From positions 1 to 64,000 of the forward strand of contig CAJNDS010002165.1 in assembly GCA_905221605.1 (NCBI GenBank): DNA of 64,000 nucleotides. The letters are read 5' to 3'. The notes below the pieces were generated by a model, which was not told where the DNA came from, searched no databases, and saw only the letters and a program-made list of their open reading frames with translations. Positions 1 to 10,660 of the stretch are shown piece by piece. Position numbers and translations under genes: made by a program. This DNA comes from Symbiodinium natans. Lineage: Eukaryota; Sar; Dinophyceae; Suessiales; Symbiodiniaceae. How positions within the stretch are numbered: the first letter of the stretch is position 1; each line of letters begins with the position of its first letter.

Positions 1-1962
1 TCATGTTGTCGGTGCGGAAATTGAAGAAAGCTAATTAGTGTCGAGTGAGGGAGACCCCATGGTGCATGGTGCAGAGACGGCAGATGGCGCAGGGGCTAAA
101 CCCTAAACCCTAAACCCTAAACCCTAAACCCTAAACCCTAAACCCTGAACCCTGAACCCTAAACCCTGAACCCTAAACCGTACACCCTAAGCCCTAAAAG
201 CCACGGAAGGGATGCAGCATGGCGTGGGGAGCGCAGGGGAGCCAAAGGCGCAGGTGGCATAAGGGTTATAGGGTTTAGGGTTTAGGGTTTAGGGTTTAGG
301 GTTTAGGGTTTGGGGGGGGGGGGAGGGCAGAGGACATAAGGTGGCGCAGAGGAAACGGGGGCCGGACTGAAAATCGTTCTTCTATGTGATGCCCTCTAAC
401 TATTCATCCAAATCGCAGTGCAACAAATAGCTTGTCCACGTGGCACACTTTCTGCTACAAGGAGGTAGGGTGTGGGGTTGTTTAAGGTTCCTGCTGATTG
501 GGGATGCTTCCGAAACTCCACTGAGGCCGTCTGAAGGAAACTATCGATCCTCATACTTGATTCCTTCGCGAGCATGGCAGAAAACAGCCTTTTCTCACTT
601 GAAAGATCACAGCTCGGATTTCTCAGTCTCCGAGGCAGTGACATCCGGCTTGTCATTGTCTGGCTGCAGTTGCTGAGTTACTGACTGTTGGTCAGAAGGG
701 AATGGGGCGATGATGTACCCTAATTATACAATCCCTTAAGGCTGTTTTTAGGGCCCTCATTCTCTCATCCGCTGCTAACCAACAGTAAGGTTGGGGTCTG
801 GTTGAGGGTTTAGGGCCCAAGTTAGGGTTTAGGGTTTAGGTTTAGGTTTTAGGGTCCAAGTTCGGCACGCTGATGCAACAAAACACGCGTGCAGGTTGCT
901 GATGCTTGAAGGTATCAGAGCAGCTGGATGCATCCCTTCCACTCTTGGAAAAAAATTGGTTTACATCGGGAAGTCCAATTCAAGGGCTACGTTTAGGGTT
1001 TATAGGGTTTGGGGTTTGGGCTACGGTTACGGTTGGAGTTTGACTCGAAACACAACTCTGAAGCTCGAACTGTCAAACCCGAAAACTCGAACACCCTGAC
1101 CCCAACTTCAATTGTAGATTGCTTAAGGCTTGCGGAAGTTCGTTCCTAAACCCTGAACCCCAAACCCTAAACCCTAAACCCTAAGAAGGCAATTCGATGA
1201 CAAGCTGGTTGAAATTTGGCCAGGAGTGGCAAGGTCTATCACACAAAGAGACGCGCAGCCTTCCGCGTCCAAAGCTCGCTTGGGACTTACCTCATGAATG
1301 GCGGCTTATTTTGTATAACAGAACTTGTATCTTGGGACCCTAAACCCTAAACCCTAAACCCCCAACCCCAAACCCTAAACCCTAAACCCTAAACCCTAAA
1401 CCCTGATAGTTTATGTGTCTCAACCCAGCAGGACTCTGCCAGCAGCTGGACCCCCACCGAACCCTCACGAAACCCTGCGCTGGGGGGTCGGTTTGGGGCG
1501 CACTATGAAACTTATCTTCTTATGGGTTTATAAGGATTATACAGGGGATTAAGGGTAACCCTAAACCCTAAACCCTAAACCCTAAACAGTAAACCCTAAA
1601 CCCTAAACCCTAAACCCTAAACCCTAAACCCTAGACCCTAACCCGAAAGAAATGTTCAAACCTGCCCTGTAAGCCCTAGACATTTCAGGGTTTGGAGCTC
1701 GGGATCTCAGCCTTACTCTGCAGGATGGGCTCTTGCTGTGTGATTTCCACGGTCACCTTTGTGTTTTAGGCTTAAGGTTTAGGGTTTAGGGTTTAGGGTT
1801 TAAGGTTTAGGGTTTTAAGGGTGCAAGGGATGAAGAGTTAGAGGGTTTCAGAGTTTAGGGGTTTGAAGGGTGTAGGGATGAAGGGTGTCAAGGCTCCACG
1901 CCATTTAGGCTTCGGGAGCTCCTTCCTTAGAGGTTTCGCCTTCTTGAGGTTTTTTGGAGGGG
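1..1962. repeat. Non-coding block with short interstitial telomeric arrays
   Basis: ITR blocks: 96-198 C (facing 263-311 G, so the pair could fold into a hairpin), 812-862 G, 1,146-1,185 C, 1,338-1,405 C, 1,557-1,644 C and 1,765-1,816 G. A 19-bp near-duplicate at 1,817-1,835 and 1,866-1,883 brackets a degenerate G block. A fragment at about 699-771 resembles a family D hairpin end (GGGCCCTCATTCTCTCAT). Short overlapping frames at 396-676 are open on both strands and are not supported as genes. Confidence 0.8.
812..862 (+). repeat. ITR block bounded by a 12-bp direct duplication
   Basis: AGGGCCCAAGTT (812-823) and AGGGTCCAAGTT (851-862) bracket about 27 bp of degenerate TTTAGGG. One mismatch in twelve. 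This fits insertion with target duplication, but the motif starts with AGGG and so partly overlaps the repeat itself. Confidence 0.5.
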
Positions 1963-2207
1963 GTTAGGGTTTAGGGTTAGGGTTTAGGGTTTAGGGTTTA
2001 GGGTTTAGGGTTTAGGGTTTAGGGTTTAGGGTTTAGGGTTTAGGGTTTAGGGTTTTAGGGTTAGGGGTTAAGGGTTTAGGGTTTAGGGTTTAGGGTTTAG
2101 GGTTTAGGGTTTAGGGTTTAGGGTTTAGGGTTTAGGGTTTAGGGTTTAGGGTTTAGGGTTTAGGGTTTAGGGTTTAGGGTTTAGGGTTTAGGGTTTAGGG
2201 TTTAGGT
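1963..2207 (+). repeat. Long TTTAGGG array (about 34 units)
   Basis: Nearly perfect TTTAGGG units, interrupted only near 2,050-2,070 by GGGGTTA variants. It is one of the longest canonical arrays here. The start is a TTAGGGT junction after a G-run. Confidence 0.95.
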
Positions 2208-3036
2208 GGTTTCTTGTTGAGCTTGGACCCGAACACTGCGCCTCTCTCGCTGAAGGCATAATTACACTCGGCGGCTGCTCAGGAATCTGCTGGGAGGAAT
2301 AGGGATCGGTTTCCGAAAATGGGGAAACCCCTTCTTGGGGGTGCCTTTCAGGGTTTACGGGTTAGGGGTTTAGGGTTTAGGGTTTAGGGTTTAGGGGGTT
2401 TTAATTCTACTTGGTATCAACGGGGTTCCCCTCTTTTGGGAGATGCCTATATGGATCGGTCGGCGTCTTGGGCGCCTTTGCTCAACTGGTTCTTCGTAGG
2501 GAATGAGGGAATTAAAGAACCTACTGTTTTTCTTCTTTCGGGGGGAGGGCGGGGTTGGCGGGGCCACTGTCTTTGGGTGTTTGTTGGGCTCTATGGCTCC
2601 TAGAATTTTCTAGCTAGCCTGGGCTTGAGAAGTGCTTAGGGCATCATCATGGCCCTCACTCACCAGAAAGGATTCCGAACATACTTTCTTTCGTATCTAC
2701 AGTGTGGATTATGGAAGTTTGTGCTGTTGAGGGCTTCCCCCAAAGAGGAGTGCCCAGCAGGCAGACCCCGTCACAGCAGCCAAAGTAGGACATGCATCGC
2801 AAGCCATTACGGCTTTTTTGCGCCAGAACCTCTGAGTGGTTGAACGGGCAGGCTGTGAGAAAGAATGCAGCATATGGCTGATGGGGATACCTGCAATTTG
2901 CGCCTGAACTGGTCATGTTCGGTAGCTACAAACTCCATAGCACTTGTCCTTCTGCTGGCTCATCGTTCTGACGTCTTTTGCACATGCATGGCACGCTCGC
3001 GAGATTCTGTAGCAATGTATGGCAGTTTCAAGCCCA
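2208..3036. other. Unique non-coding stretch around C9
   Basis: Besides C9 it holds a single family D-like end at about 2,487-2,520 (GGTTCTTCGTAGGGAATGAG) and overlapping short frames on both strands at 2,649-3,050 with no recognisable product. A 13-mer, GAGTGCCCAGCAG, recurs in reverse complement near 25,655. Confidence 0.5.
2302..2440 (+). mobile_element. Family C hairpin copy carrying a telomeric insertion (C9)
   Basis: The left part (GGTTTCCGAAAATGGGG, then CCTTCTTGGGGG) and the right part (AATTCTACTTGG, then GGGGTTCCCC and CTTTTGGG) match the two halves of copy C3 at 48,753-48,856. About 50 bp of TTTAGGG (2,349-2,400) sits between them, where C3 has only a short CAAGGG-type spacer. Divergence is substantial, so the alignment should be verified. 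Confidence 0.5.
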
Positions 3037-3273
3037 CCCTAAAACCCTAAAACCCTAAACCCCAAACCCCAAACCCCAAACCCTAAACCCTAAACCCCAA
3101 ACCCCAAACCCTAAACCCTCAACCCTCAACCCTCAACCCTAAACCCTAAACCCTAAACCCTAAACTTGGCCCTAAACCCTAGACCCTCAACCCTAAACCC
3201 TAAACCCTAGACCCTAAACTCCAAACTCCTAAACCCTAAACCCTAAACCCTAACCCTAAACCCTAAACCCTAG
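3037..3273 (-). repeat. Long degenerate CCCTAAA array
   Basis: About 34 units in mixed variants (CCCTAAAA, CCCCAAA, CCCTCAA, CCCTAGA). The patchwork contrasts with the homogeneous array at 1,963-2,207 and suggests greater age. Confidence 0.9.
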
Positions 3274-3564
3274 CCGTGCACTGGAGACCAGACCGTGCCA
3301 TGCGGCCTAAAAGCCGGGCTTTGCCCAACTCGGCAGAAGATTCGGGCAATGGGAGATCCAAGATGCGTCTGCGAACTCTGCAAGGTCCCTATTAAGCATG
3401 TGAAACCCTAGACCCGAAAGGCCTCTGCCTCTTTCCCCCAAACCCTAAACCCTACAAGCCTGAAAGCCTGACAACACCCCCTCAAGAAGTCAGATGTCGA
3501 TGGTCGGGGCAGCTGCATGCTGCGAACAAAACAGTTCTGAGGGACGAGGGAAGACACAAAACGG

Positions 3565-3685
3565 GTGTAGGGCCTTCACAGATCTTCCAAAACCCCTTAG
3601 TTTAAGGAATATACCCTTTAAGATCCTTAGTATGAATTGGGGTATATTCCCTAACTCAGGGGTTTTGGAAGATCTGGGTCTACAC
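3565..3685. repeat. Single long-armed hairpin (121 bp)
   Basis: Arms of about 47 bp: GTGTAG, then AGATCTTCCAAAACCCCT, then GGAATATACCC, pair with their complements on the right arm with few mismatches. The spacer is about 25 bp. It resembles a non-autonomous TIR element, but I found no second copy here. Confidence 0.7.
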
Positions 3686-3844
3686 AGGGGGGGATACATG
3701 TGTCAAGCCCGAAGCCAAGACAAAGAGCCCAGCAATGGAGATCCACGGTTTAGTGGCTGGGGGCTACCCTAAACCCTAAACCCTAAACCCTAAACCCTAA
3801 ACCCTAAACCCTAAACCCTAAACCCTGAACCCTAAACCCGGCTT

Positions 3845-3946
3845 TTAGGGAACATCGGAGCAATGTCTTTCAGAACAAGGCCTGGGGTAAGGAATGAAGG
3901 TTTTTCGTTATGCCCGCCTTACATTAAAGGGGACATTGTTCCCTAA
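3845..3946. repeat. Single hairpin, TTAGGGAACA termini
   Basis: Left arm TTAGGGAACATCGGAGCAAT pairs imperfectly with the right arm, which reads TTAGGGAACAATGTCCCC in reverse complement. It begins seven bases after the C array that ends at 3,838. The terminal TTAGGG means the element end itself resembles a telomere unit. Confidence 0.6.
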
Positions 3947-4219
3947 CTCCCATATACCAAGATTTTGAACCCGCAATGTGAGAGACAATGGGATGTCCCA
4001 CGGCAAACAGTGCTACAGCTGAGAAGTGATTTTCCGAGGGCCGGTCGTCAACGAGTAGACTGGATCCCTAAACCCTAAACCCCAAACCCTAAGCCCTAAA
4101 CCCTACACCCTAAACCCCAAACCGCCTGGAGTGTTTGGGGGCCCGAGGTCTTCGAATGCTAACACGCCCGGTCGTCGGAAATTCCGCCCCAGCCATACGG
4201 GTGATGTGGTGGCAGCTGA

Positions 4220-4294
4220 GAAGAGCTTCGGTTTTGGAGGTGCAGGGTTTAAGGTTTAGGGTTTAGGGCAGGGAAGAGCTTTGGTGTTGGAGGT
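4220..4294 (+). repeat. Short ITR flanked by a 22-bp direct duplication
   Basis: GAAGAGCTTCGGTTTTGGAG plus GT (4,220-4,241) recurs as GAAGAGCTTTGGTGTTGGAG plus GT (4,273-4,294), 20 of 22 bases identical. The 31 bp between them are GCAGGGTTTAAGG followed by TTTAGGG units. This is the longest flanking duplication seen in the window. Confidence 0.75.
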
Positions 4295-4626
4295 TTGCTG
4301 TGTACTGTACTTTCTGATGCTTAAGCAAGGTCTCAGAAGGCAAAACTGGGATTGTGGTGGCACCCCCCGCCCCGCATGTAAATGCCCCTACTGATGCTGT
4401 ATACTGTGAAAAAGTGATGAATAATGAATAATATGAAAATGAAAAGGCCCCGAATCTGAATGAGCAGCAACAGCTGCCCAAAGAACCGACAGTTCAGGCT
4501 CAACCTCAAAATCCCAAACCCTAAATCCCTACAAAAGGGGCCTTAATAACCAGAACAGGGTTTTCGGGTGCTATTCTCGTATAAATATAAATATAAATAT
4601 AAGTGTGTATACATACATACACATCA

Positions 4627-4672
<46 letters not shown>

Positions 4673-5856
4673 ATGGGAAGAATGTTTGCAATTAGTCCGA
4701 CCCCTGTTTTTTTACGCCCAGAACCTGGGGGTGCCACCAGAGATTCGACATTCCTGTCTGGGTTTAGGGGTTAGGGTCTAGGGTCTAGGGTCTAGGGTTT
4801 AGGGTGAAGGGTTAAGGGTCAAGGGTTTAGGGTTTAGGGTTTCTGGCGCCACCAACTCACCCTCCTACTAAAGCACAAAGCTTGCTTTGATGAAGGATTG
4901 GCGCCATCAGGACTTGGCCAACCAGACAAACCCAAAAACAACCTAAACCCTAACCAAGAAATCCTAGAAGTCCTAAAAAAAGCCCTAATAAAACCCCTAA
5001 TAAAACCCACTCGGTAAAAAGTCGGAAGTCCTGTAGTGCACAAAGAGGTCGCAATCACTGCGAGACGCAAAATCTGAAGATCCTAGGGGCAGAGCAACTT
5101 ACGATGCAGGGCCATTCTCTTGTGGACAACGGAGCACCAGCACCCGTGCTTCCACCCGCGTGGCATTACGATCACTGCAGGACTTAGGGTTTGGGGTTTG
5201 GGGTTTAGGGTTTAGGGGTTTAGGGTTTAGGGTTTAGGGTTTAGGGGTTTAGGGTTTAGGGGTTTGGGGTTTAGGCTTTTACCCCTCTGAAGCTGCTACT
5301 TCGAATCTAAGCCCTCAACCCTAAACTACCGAAACCTGCACGACCATCCCGGACTCGGCCAACGTGGAAGACGAAAACTGACACCACCGGGACATCATGC
5401 TGCTTGTCACCGCAGCCACCTAAAAACCCACACCCCATAAGCCCTATGAACGCTCCAGAACCTCCTAAACCCTAAACCCTAAACCCTAAACCCTAAACCC
5501 TAAACCCTCTGAAACTTCACGATTGAGGCTTCTGGCTTTCAGGCCCGGCAAACTGCCGGGGGGGGGGGCAGTGGTCGTGAGCGTAATGCCGGCACCTACC
5601 TGGCTTTTAGCCAGACTAAGTAAGCCCAGAGCCTTCCTGTCTGGATGCAAGCCCCGTGTTGTTTAGGGTTTAGGGTTGAGGGTTGAGGGTTGAGGGTTAA
5701 GGGTTGAGGGTTGAGGATTCAGGATTTAGGGTTGAGGGTTCAGGGTTTAGGTTTAGGGTTCAGGGCTCAGGGTTTAGGGTTTAGGGTTTAGGGTTGCGGG
5801 GCTAGGGCCTACGTAGGGCATCTTCGAGGCAACCTTGGAGCCGAGCAATGTGCATA

Positions 5857-6268
5857 TGTACGGCCCTTCATAAACCCAAGAAACGAAAACATCTGTAGGG
5901 CCCCTCGGAGGCCCCTCGTAAACCCAAAAAGGAAAACGTATGCAGGGCTTCTTTCACAGGGTCCCTTATAAGCCCAACTAAGGAAAGGATGTGTAGGGTC
6001 CCGTATAAACCCAAAAAGGAAAACGTATGCAGGGCCTCTTATAAAACCCCGAAAGTGAAAAGATGTGTAGGGTGAGTGACTTTAGAAGCGCAAATATGGA
6101 AAAGATATGTAGGGCCCCCTTATAAACGCAAATAAGGAAAACATATGGGGGCCCCTCACAAGCCCGAATGAGGAAAACAATATGTAGAGCCCCTCATAAA
6201 CCCAAATAAGGAAAGTATATGTAGGGTCCCTTAGAAACCCAAATATGGAAAATATGTGTAGGGCCATA
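5857..6268 (+). repeat. Degenerate tandem repeat, period about 37-50 bp
   Basis: About ten units of the form GTAGGGCCCCTTATAAACCC followed by AAATAAGGAAAACATAT, each diverged by several substitutions and small indels. The minus-strand frame across it (Phe/Ile/Tyr-rich) is an artefact of the repeat. Confidence 0.85.
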
Positions 6269-8017
6269 AACCCTAAACCCTAAGCCCTAAGCCCCCAACT
6301 CCCGAAACCCCAAACCCTAAACTCCCTACTCTCCCTAAACCCTAAACCCTAAACCCTAAACCCCAAACCCTAAACCCCAATGAACATATCAAATGTCCAA
6401 AAAGCCAACCGAACCGACGGGAAGGCGAGCACTTGGAGAGTCCACGCCCGCGCCCTCTGTGAGGGTAAGTGTGGACCACATCATGCCACTCACTGAGACA
6501 GGTTTCGGGCAGACCTCCCGAACCCTAAACCCTAAACCCTAAACCCTAAACCCTAAACCTTAAACCCTAAACCCTAAACCCTAAACCCTAAAGCCCTAAA
6601 CTCCTAAACCCTAAACCCTAAACCCTAAACTTGAGCCAAGATGACCCTTCCACCGGCTCGCAGGCTTAGGTATAAGTCCGAGGGCCTCAACGACCCCCAA
6701 ACCTGAACCCCAAAATCGGGTTTAGGGTTTAGGGTTTAGGGTTTAGGGTTTAGGCTTTAGGGTTTAGGGTTTAATCCTACCCCCCCCCCCCCCCCCACGA
6801 AACAAGAACTAGCCGGCCTATAAAGCTAGGGTTTTGGGTGTAGGGTGTTGGGTTGAAGGGTTTAGGGTACACGTGCACATGTACACTCTCCGAAACGAGT
6901 TCAAAAAGCATCTTATGCAAACTAGCAATTTTAGCGTATAGTATCACAAAACATACCTTTGCCCTAAACCCTGAAAGCCTACACCCGCTAGCGCATCGGG
7001 GTTTGGGGGTGAGGGGTTTTTACGTTTTAGATCGGGTTGAGGGTATACTGTTTAGGGTTTTGGGTCTCGCTCTCGGGATGTTCGGGCGTGTAGGATTTCG
7101 GGGCGACCTTTTGAACACGCCTTGCATGCATCCCCAAACCCGAAACCCTAAACCTCTGAAGTTCTAAACCCGAAACCCTAAACCCTAAACCCTAAACCCC
7201 CAACCCTAACCCCTAAACCCTAAACCCTAAACCCATAAGCTCTCATACCCTAAGAGGCCCGAAGCCCTCCCAGGAGTAGACGCAAGGAGGTGAAACCACA
7301 GCCTCGAGCAGAAGTCGAGTGCACGCATTCTGCTTGAGCTTAGGGCTTTCTGGGGTCTAGGGTCTAGGGTTTAGGGTTTAGGGTTTAGGGTTTGGGGTTT
7401 GGGGTTTGGGGTTTAGGGCTTCGAAGGTTTAGGAGGCTTAGGGTTTGGGGGTTTAGGGTTTAGAGCTTCAGAGGTTTAGGAGGTTTAGGATTTAGGGTTT
7501 AGGGCTTCAGAGGTTTGAGGGCTGCAGCTTCCGAGTTTAGGGCGAGGGTTTCAGAGGTTTACTTTGTTCACTCTTTGATACAGCTTTGAGGTGTCAGGGC
7601 TTCGAGCCATGAGGGTTTAGGGTTTTGGGTTTTAGGGTTTAGGGTTTAGGGTTTGGGGTTTGGGGTTTGGGGTTTGGGGTTTGGGTTTGGGGTTTGGGGT
7701 TTGGGGTTTTGGGTTTAGGGTTTGTAGGTGTAGCGCGGGCTACGAGCCTGGAGGCTGCCTGTGAGTTCAAGGTTTGAGAGGGTTTGCCCCGAAACGCACT
7801 CATCAGGTTTCCGAGAACAGGGGTGCCCTTTTTGTGGGTGCCGTTAAGGGATTCTATTCTGTTTGAAGTCGAAAAGGGGTACCCATTTGAATCATGCGCC
7901 CCTTTGTTGTCTCTGTCAGAGCATGTTGCTTAGAGTTTACAACAAAGGTTTTAAGATTCAAGTTTAAAGTTCAGGGCTTAGAGTATCTTCCTTACAGTTG
8001 GAGGGGTTGAGGGGTAT

Positions 8018-8127
8018 AAGGAAGGACCCCTAGAAGGGATCCTTAATCTTATTCCCTTATATAAAACTTAAAAAGCTCCCTATGAACCTAAGTAGCCCCT
8101 AAATAACTGTTACAACACCCCCTAAGG
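8018..8127 (+). mobile_element. Family F copy 2
   Basis: AAGGAAGGACCCCTAGAAGG, then CCTTAATCTTATTCCC, then CCTAAGTAGCCCCTAAATAA matches F1 at 31,411-31,542 along most of its length. The right terminal arm is missing or diverged. Confidence 0.7.
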
Positions 8128-8558
8128 CCCACAACCTATCGCAACCCTTTCCAATCGTGCAGTACTCCTGGCCAAAAAGGAGCAGAATGCCGCACAAGCT
8201 TGCGCACGAGAGTGTGTAGGATCGCTTGTGCTTTCTGGATGGTCTGGCTTTGCCAGTCATCCCCCCTACTTCTTTCTTTGACTTTGGGCTCCCTCAACAG
8301 CTAGGGCTGCTAGGAGGGGTCTGTAGCCAGATTTGCAATCTTAGACGAGCAGCTTCCGCAAGCTGCAAACGCCTTGAAGGGTCTTTTCCGCATATCTTGA
8401 GGGCACTCACACCAGTATGAGGAAGCTGGTCGTTTGCACGGTCCATGTGCGAAATGCTGAGAAGCATGAATTTGAACTAGCCTTGCTGCTGGAACACCGG
8501 AGACTTGCTTCTGTGGCTATTTCAGACCTCCAGCCCTCAAGCTCGAAACTCTGCACGT

Positions 8559-8661
8559 GGGATGTTCGCCCTGATACTAGCAGTCCTTAGTGGGGATTCG
8601 AGTAACCCCCCCCCCCCAATATAAGCCCTACTAAGGACTGTTTGTTTCAGGGGGAAAATGG
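8559..8661 (+). mobile_element. Family A hairpin copy A2, with an expanded C-run
   Basis: GGGATGTTCGCCCTGATACT and AGCAGTCCTTAG on the left; CTAAGGACTG and GGGGGAAAATGG on the right. The loop has C12 (8,606-8,617) where A3 and A4 have C5. Confidence 0.8.
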
Positions 8662-8735
8662 CAACTCTGCACCCGTAAGGAAATCTTCACGAGGGGAAGG
8701 AATGCTGAGATGAGGAAAGCCGAGATACATGCACC

Positions 8736-10660
8736 CCCTAAACCCTAAACCCTAAACCCTAAACCCTAAACCCTAAACCCTAAACCCTAAACCCTAAGCC
8801 CTGAAGTGGCAAACCCTTCTGGGGAGGTAAAGGAGGAGGTGGTCGGATGGGAACTTCACGACGAAAACGGAAGGACTCGGCAGGGTTGAGACCAGGTCGG
8901 GCTTCCGAATTCTTGCGGCTTTACGACTTTGGGTGTAGGGTTTAGGGTTTAGGGTTTAGGGACTGTTTAGGGTTTAGGGTTTAGGGTTTAGGGTTTAGGG
9001 TTCAGGGTTTAGGGTTTAGGGTTCTTGGGGGTCGTTTTTCTATTTTGTTGTCTAAATTGGGGGTCCCCTATTTTCGGAAACCCCTATTTGAGGTTTTCCT
9101 TCGTTGGGTTTACATGCGAGATGGAGTTCTGTCTATTGTCAAAACCAGTAGAAAACAGGGTTTGTCATCAAAAGCCCTCTAAGCCTCTCAGCCCCTTACT
9201 GAATCCTCCAAAGCCCCAAAGCCACTCGAGATTCCTTCCGGGCCTAATACCCTGAACCCTCAATCGTCCACAAAAGCCCCGAACATCCTACCACCCCACT
9301 GTCAACTCAAAAGCAGAGCCTTACTTGTCCAGTATCCTAGGGCAACTAAAGGTGAGAGTTCAGGGTTTGGGATTTGAGGCTTCGGGTTTAGGGGATTATG
9401 CAGGGAATGTCTCTAAAAAAGGTGCAAAGGTTACGCTACCACTACGGAAGTCTCCAGTGCAACAGCCTGTGGAAGCCTTCCTTCAGCACCGAATGCTGTA
9501 GTCCAGATTGTCCGCGTGCTGAACCTGGGTGTGTAGTTTAGGGTTTTAGGGGCAAACGCAACCTAAATCCAAGTAGACAAAAAATGGCCCGCAAACCCAA
9601 CGAGACTTATATCACAGTCTCCCCGCCCCCAGCACTAACCCCAAAACCCCAACAACGCCTTGCCGAGATGCGCCCCCCCCCCCCCCCCCACATGTTCTGG
9701 GACAGTAGGGGCGCACTTGCTGGCTTTAGTATTGTTACAGGGTTGGTTTCTAGCTAGACTGCTGTAACAATAACCCCTAAGCCTCAGGGTCTGAAGGGTT
9801 TCAGAGTTCCTAAACCCTAAACCCTAAACCCTAAGCCCTATTAGGGCTTTAAAGTTCCGGAGCTCCAACGCCCCAAAGCGAGCGGCAAGTCGTTCGAAGT
9901 AGCTGCAGACCAGCGCGTGCTGGTGGCAGATCTTGCTGATGTCCTGCGCAGTGGCATGAGAGTAGCTGCGCCAGGGTTCCTAAACCCTAAACTGCTGACC
10001 CTAAACCCTAAACCCTGAACCCTAAACCCTGCATCCAAAAGCCTGAATCTGTTTCTGAGACGTTCAGGGTAGGCTTCGTGGCGAGTTGAGGGCTCAGGAA
10101 TCCCGGCGAATGCTCTTGCCAAGAGGCTCAGGGTTTAGGGTTTAGGGTTTAGGGTTTAGGGTTTAGGGTTTAGGGTTTAGGGTTTAGGGTTTAGGGTTTA
10201 GGGTTTATACAACCTCCTCAAGAAAACCTGAAAATCCCGAAGCCCCAAAGAGATCCGAGATATCTCCAGTGCAAACAATGTAAACCCTAAACCCAACACC
10301 CCAAACCCTCATCCCGAAATATGTAGACCCTCCACTCCAAAAGGACTGCAGCCCCTAAACCCCTAAACCCCTAAACCTACAGCCCCAGGGGTGTCCGGTC
10401 GCTCCACAAACTTGAGGGACTTGGACCTCGTCTCTGCTTCAGTTCTTTTGAAGAGGAGCTCAGTGAAAGCTGGAGGGGCCGTACACACGAACACCTTATA
10501 AAGTGCCCTCTGCTTCCCTAAAGGTCTAAACTACCCTAAATCCCTCAAAACCCCGACTTCGTGTTTATCGGAGCTTTGGGGCCTAAGGTTTGCGCTTGAT
10601 TCTGTCGATCGGCTTGGGGTTTCTTCGGGGGTTCGGATCCGTGAAAATCACCAAGCCCCA
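8736..10660. repeat. Non-coding block: ITRs, C-tract and element fragments
   Basis: ITR blocks: 8,736-8,801 C, 8,935-9,020 G, 9,811-9,841 C, 9,980-10,032 C and 10,130-10,207 G. A diverged family C fragment is at 9,025-9,085 (GGGGGTCCCCTATTTTCGG). A C-run is at 9,672-9,689. The 9,811 block is bracketed by GGGTTTCAGAGTTCC (9,796-9,810) and GGGCTTTAAAGTTCC (9,844-9,858), 12 of 15 identical. No gene is supported. Confidence 0.75.

Larger units (their letters stand above)
3274..5856. repeat. Non-coding block: ITRs, hairpins and an AT microsatellite
   Basis: ITR blocks: 3,767-3,838 C, 4,068-4,124 C, 4,246-4,270 G, 4,760-4,843 G (with TCTAGGG variants), 5,184-5,276 G, 5,465-5,509 C, and 5,661-5,796 G (TTGAGGG-rich). 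Hairpins lie at 3,565-3,685 and 3,845-3,946. ATAAAT and TA tracts run at 4,580-4,602 and 4,630-4,672. No gene is supported. Confidence 0.8.
6269..8735. repeat. Non-coding block: ITRs and hairpin fragments
   Basis: ITR blocks: 6,269-6,380 C, 6,521-6,630 C, 6,718-6,773 G, 7,163-7,233 C, 7,354-7,513 G (degenerate), and 7,611-7,731 G (TTTGGGG variant). A C17 run is at 6,781-6,797. A partial hairpin at 7,820-7,881 (AGGGGTGCCCTTTT to GGGGTACCC) resembles the one at 42,176. Copies F2 and A2 are listed separately. Short frames at 6,853-7,167 and 8,226-8,420 are unsupported. Confidence 0.8.

Noticed and set aside
1-311. Chromosome end
   Set aside because: The arrays at the window start face in both orientations and are interrupted by unique sequence, and the same pattern continues for 64 kb.
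6082-6267. Hydrophobic minus-strand frame resembling a membrane protein
   Set aside because: It is encoded by the degenerate 5,857-6,268 tandem repeat, and the frame is lost in the neighbouring units.
5857-6268. CRISPR array
   Set aside because: Period and unit are too variable, there are no conserved repeats with unique spacers, and the genome context is eukaryotic.
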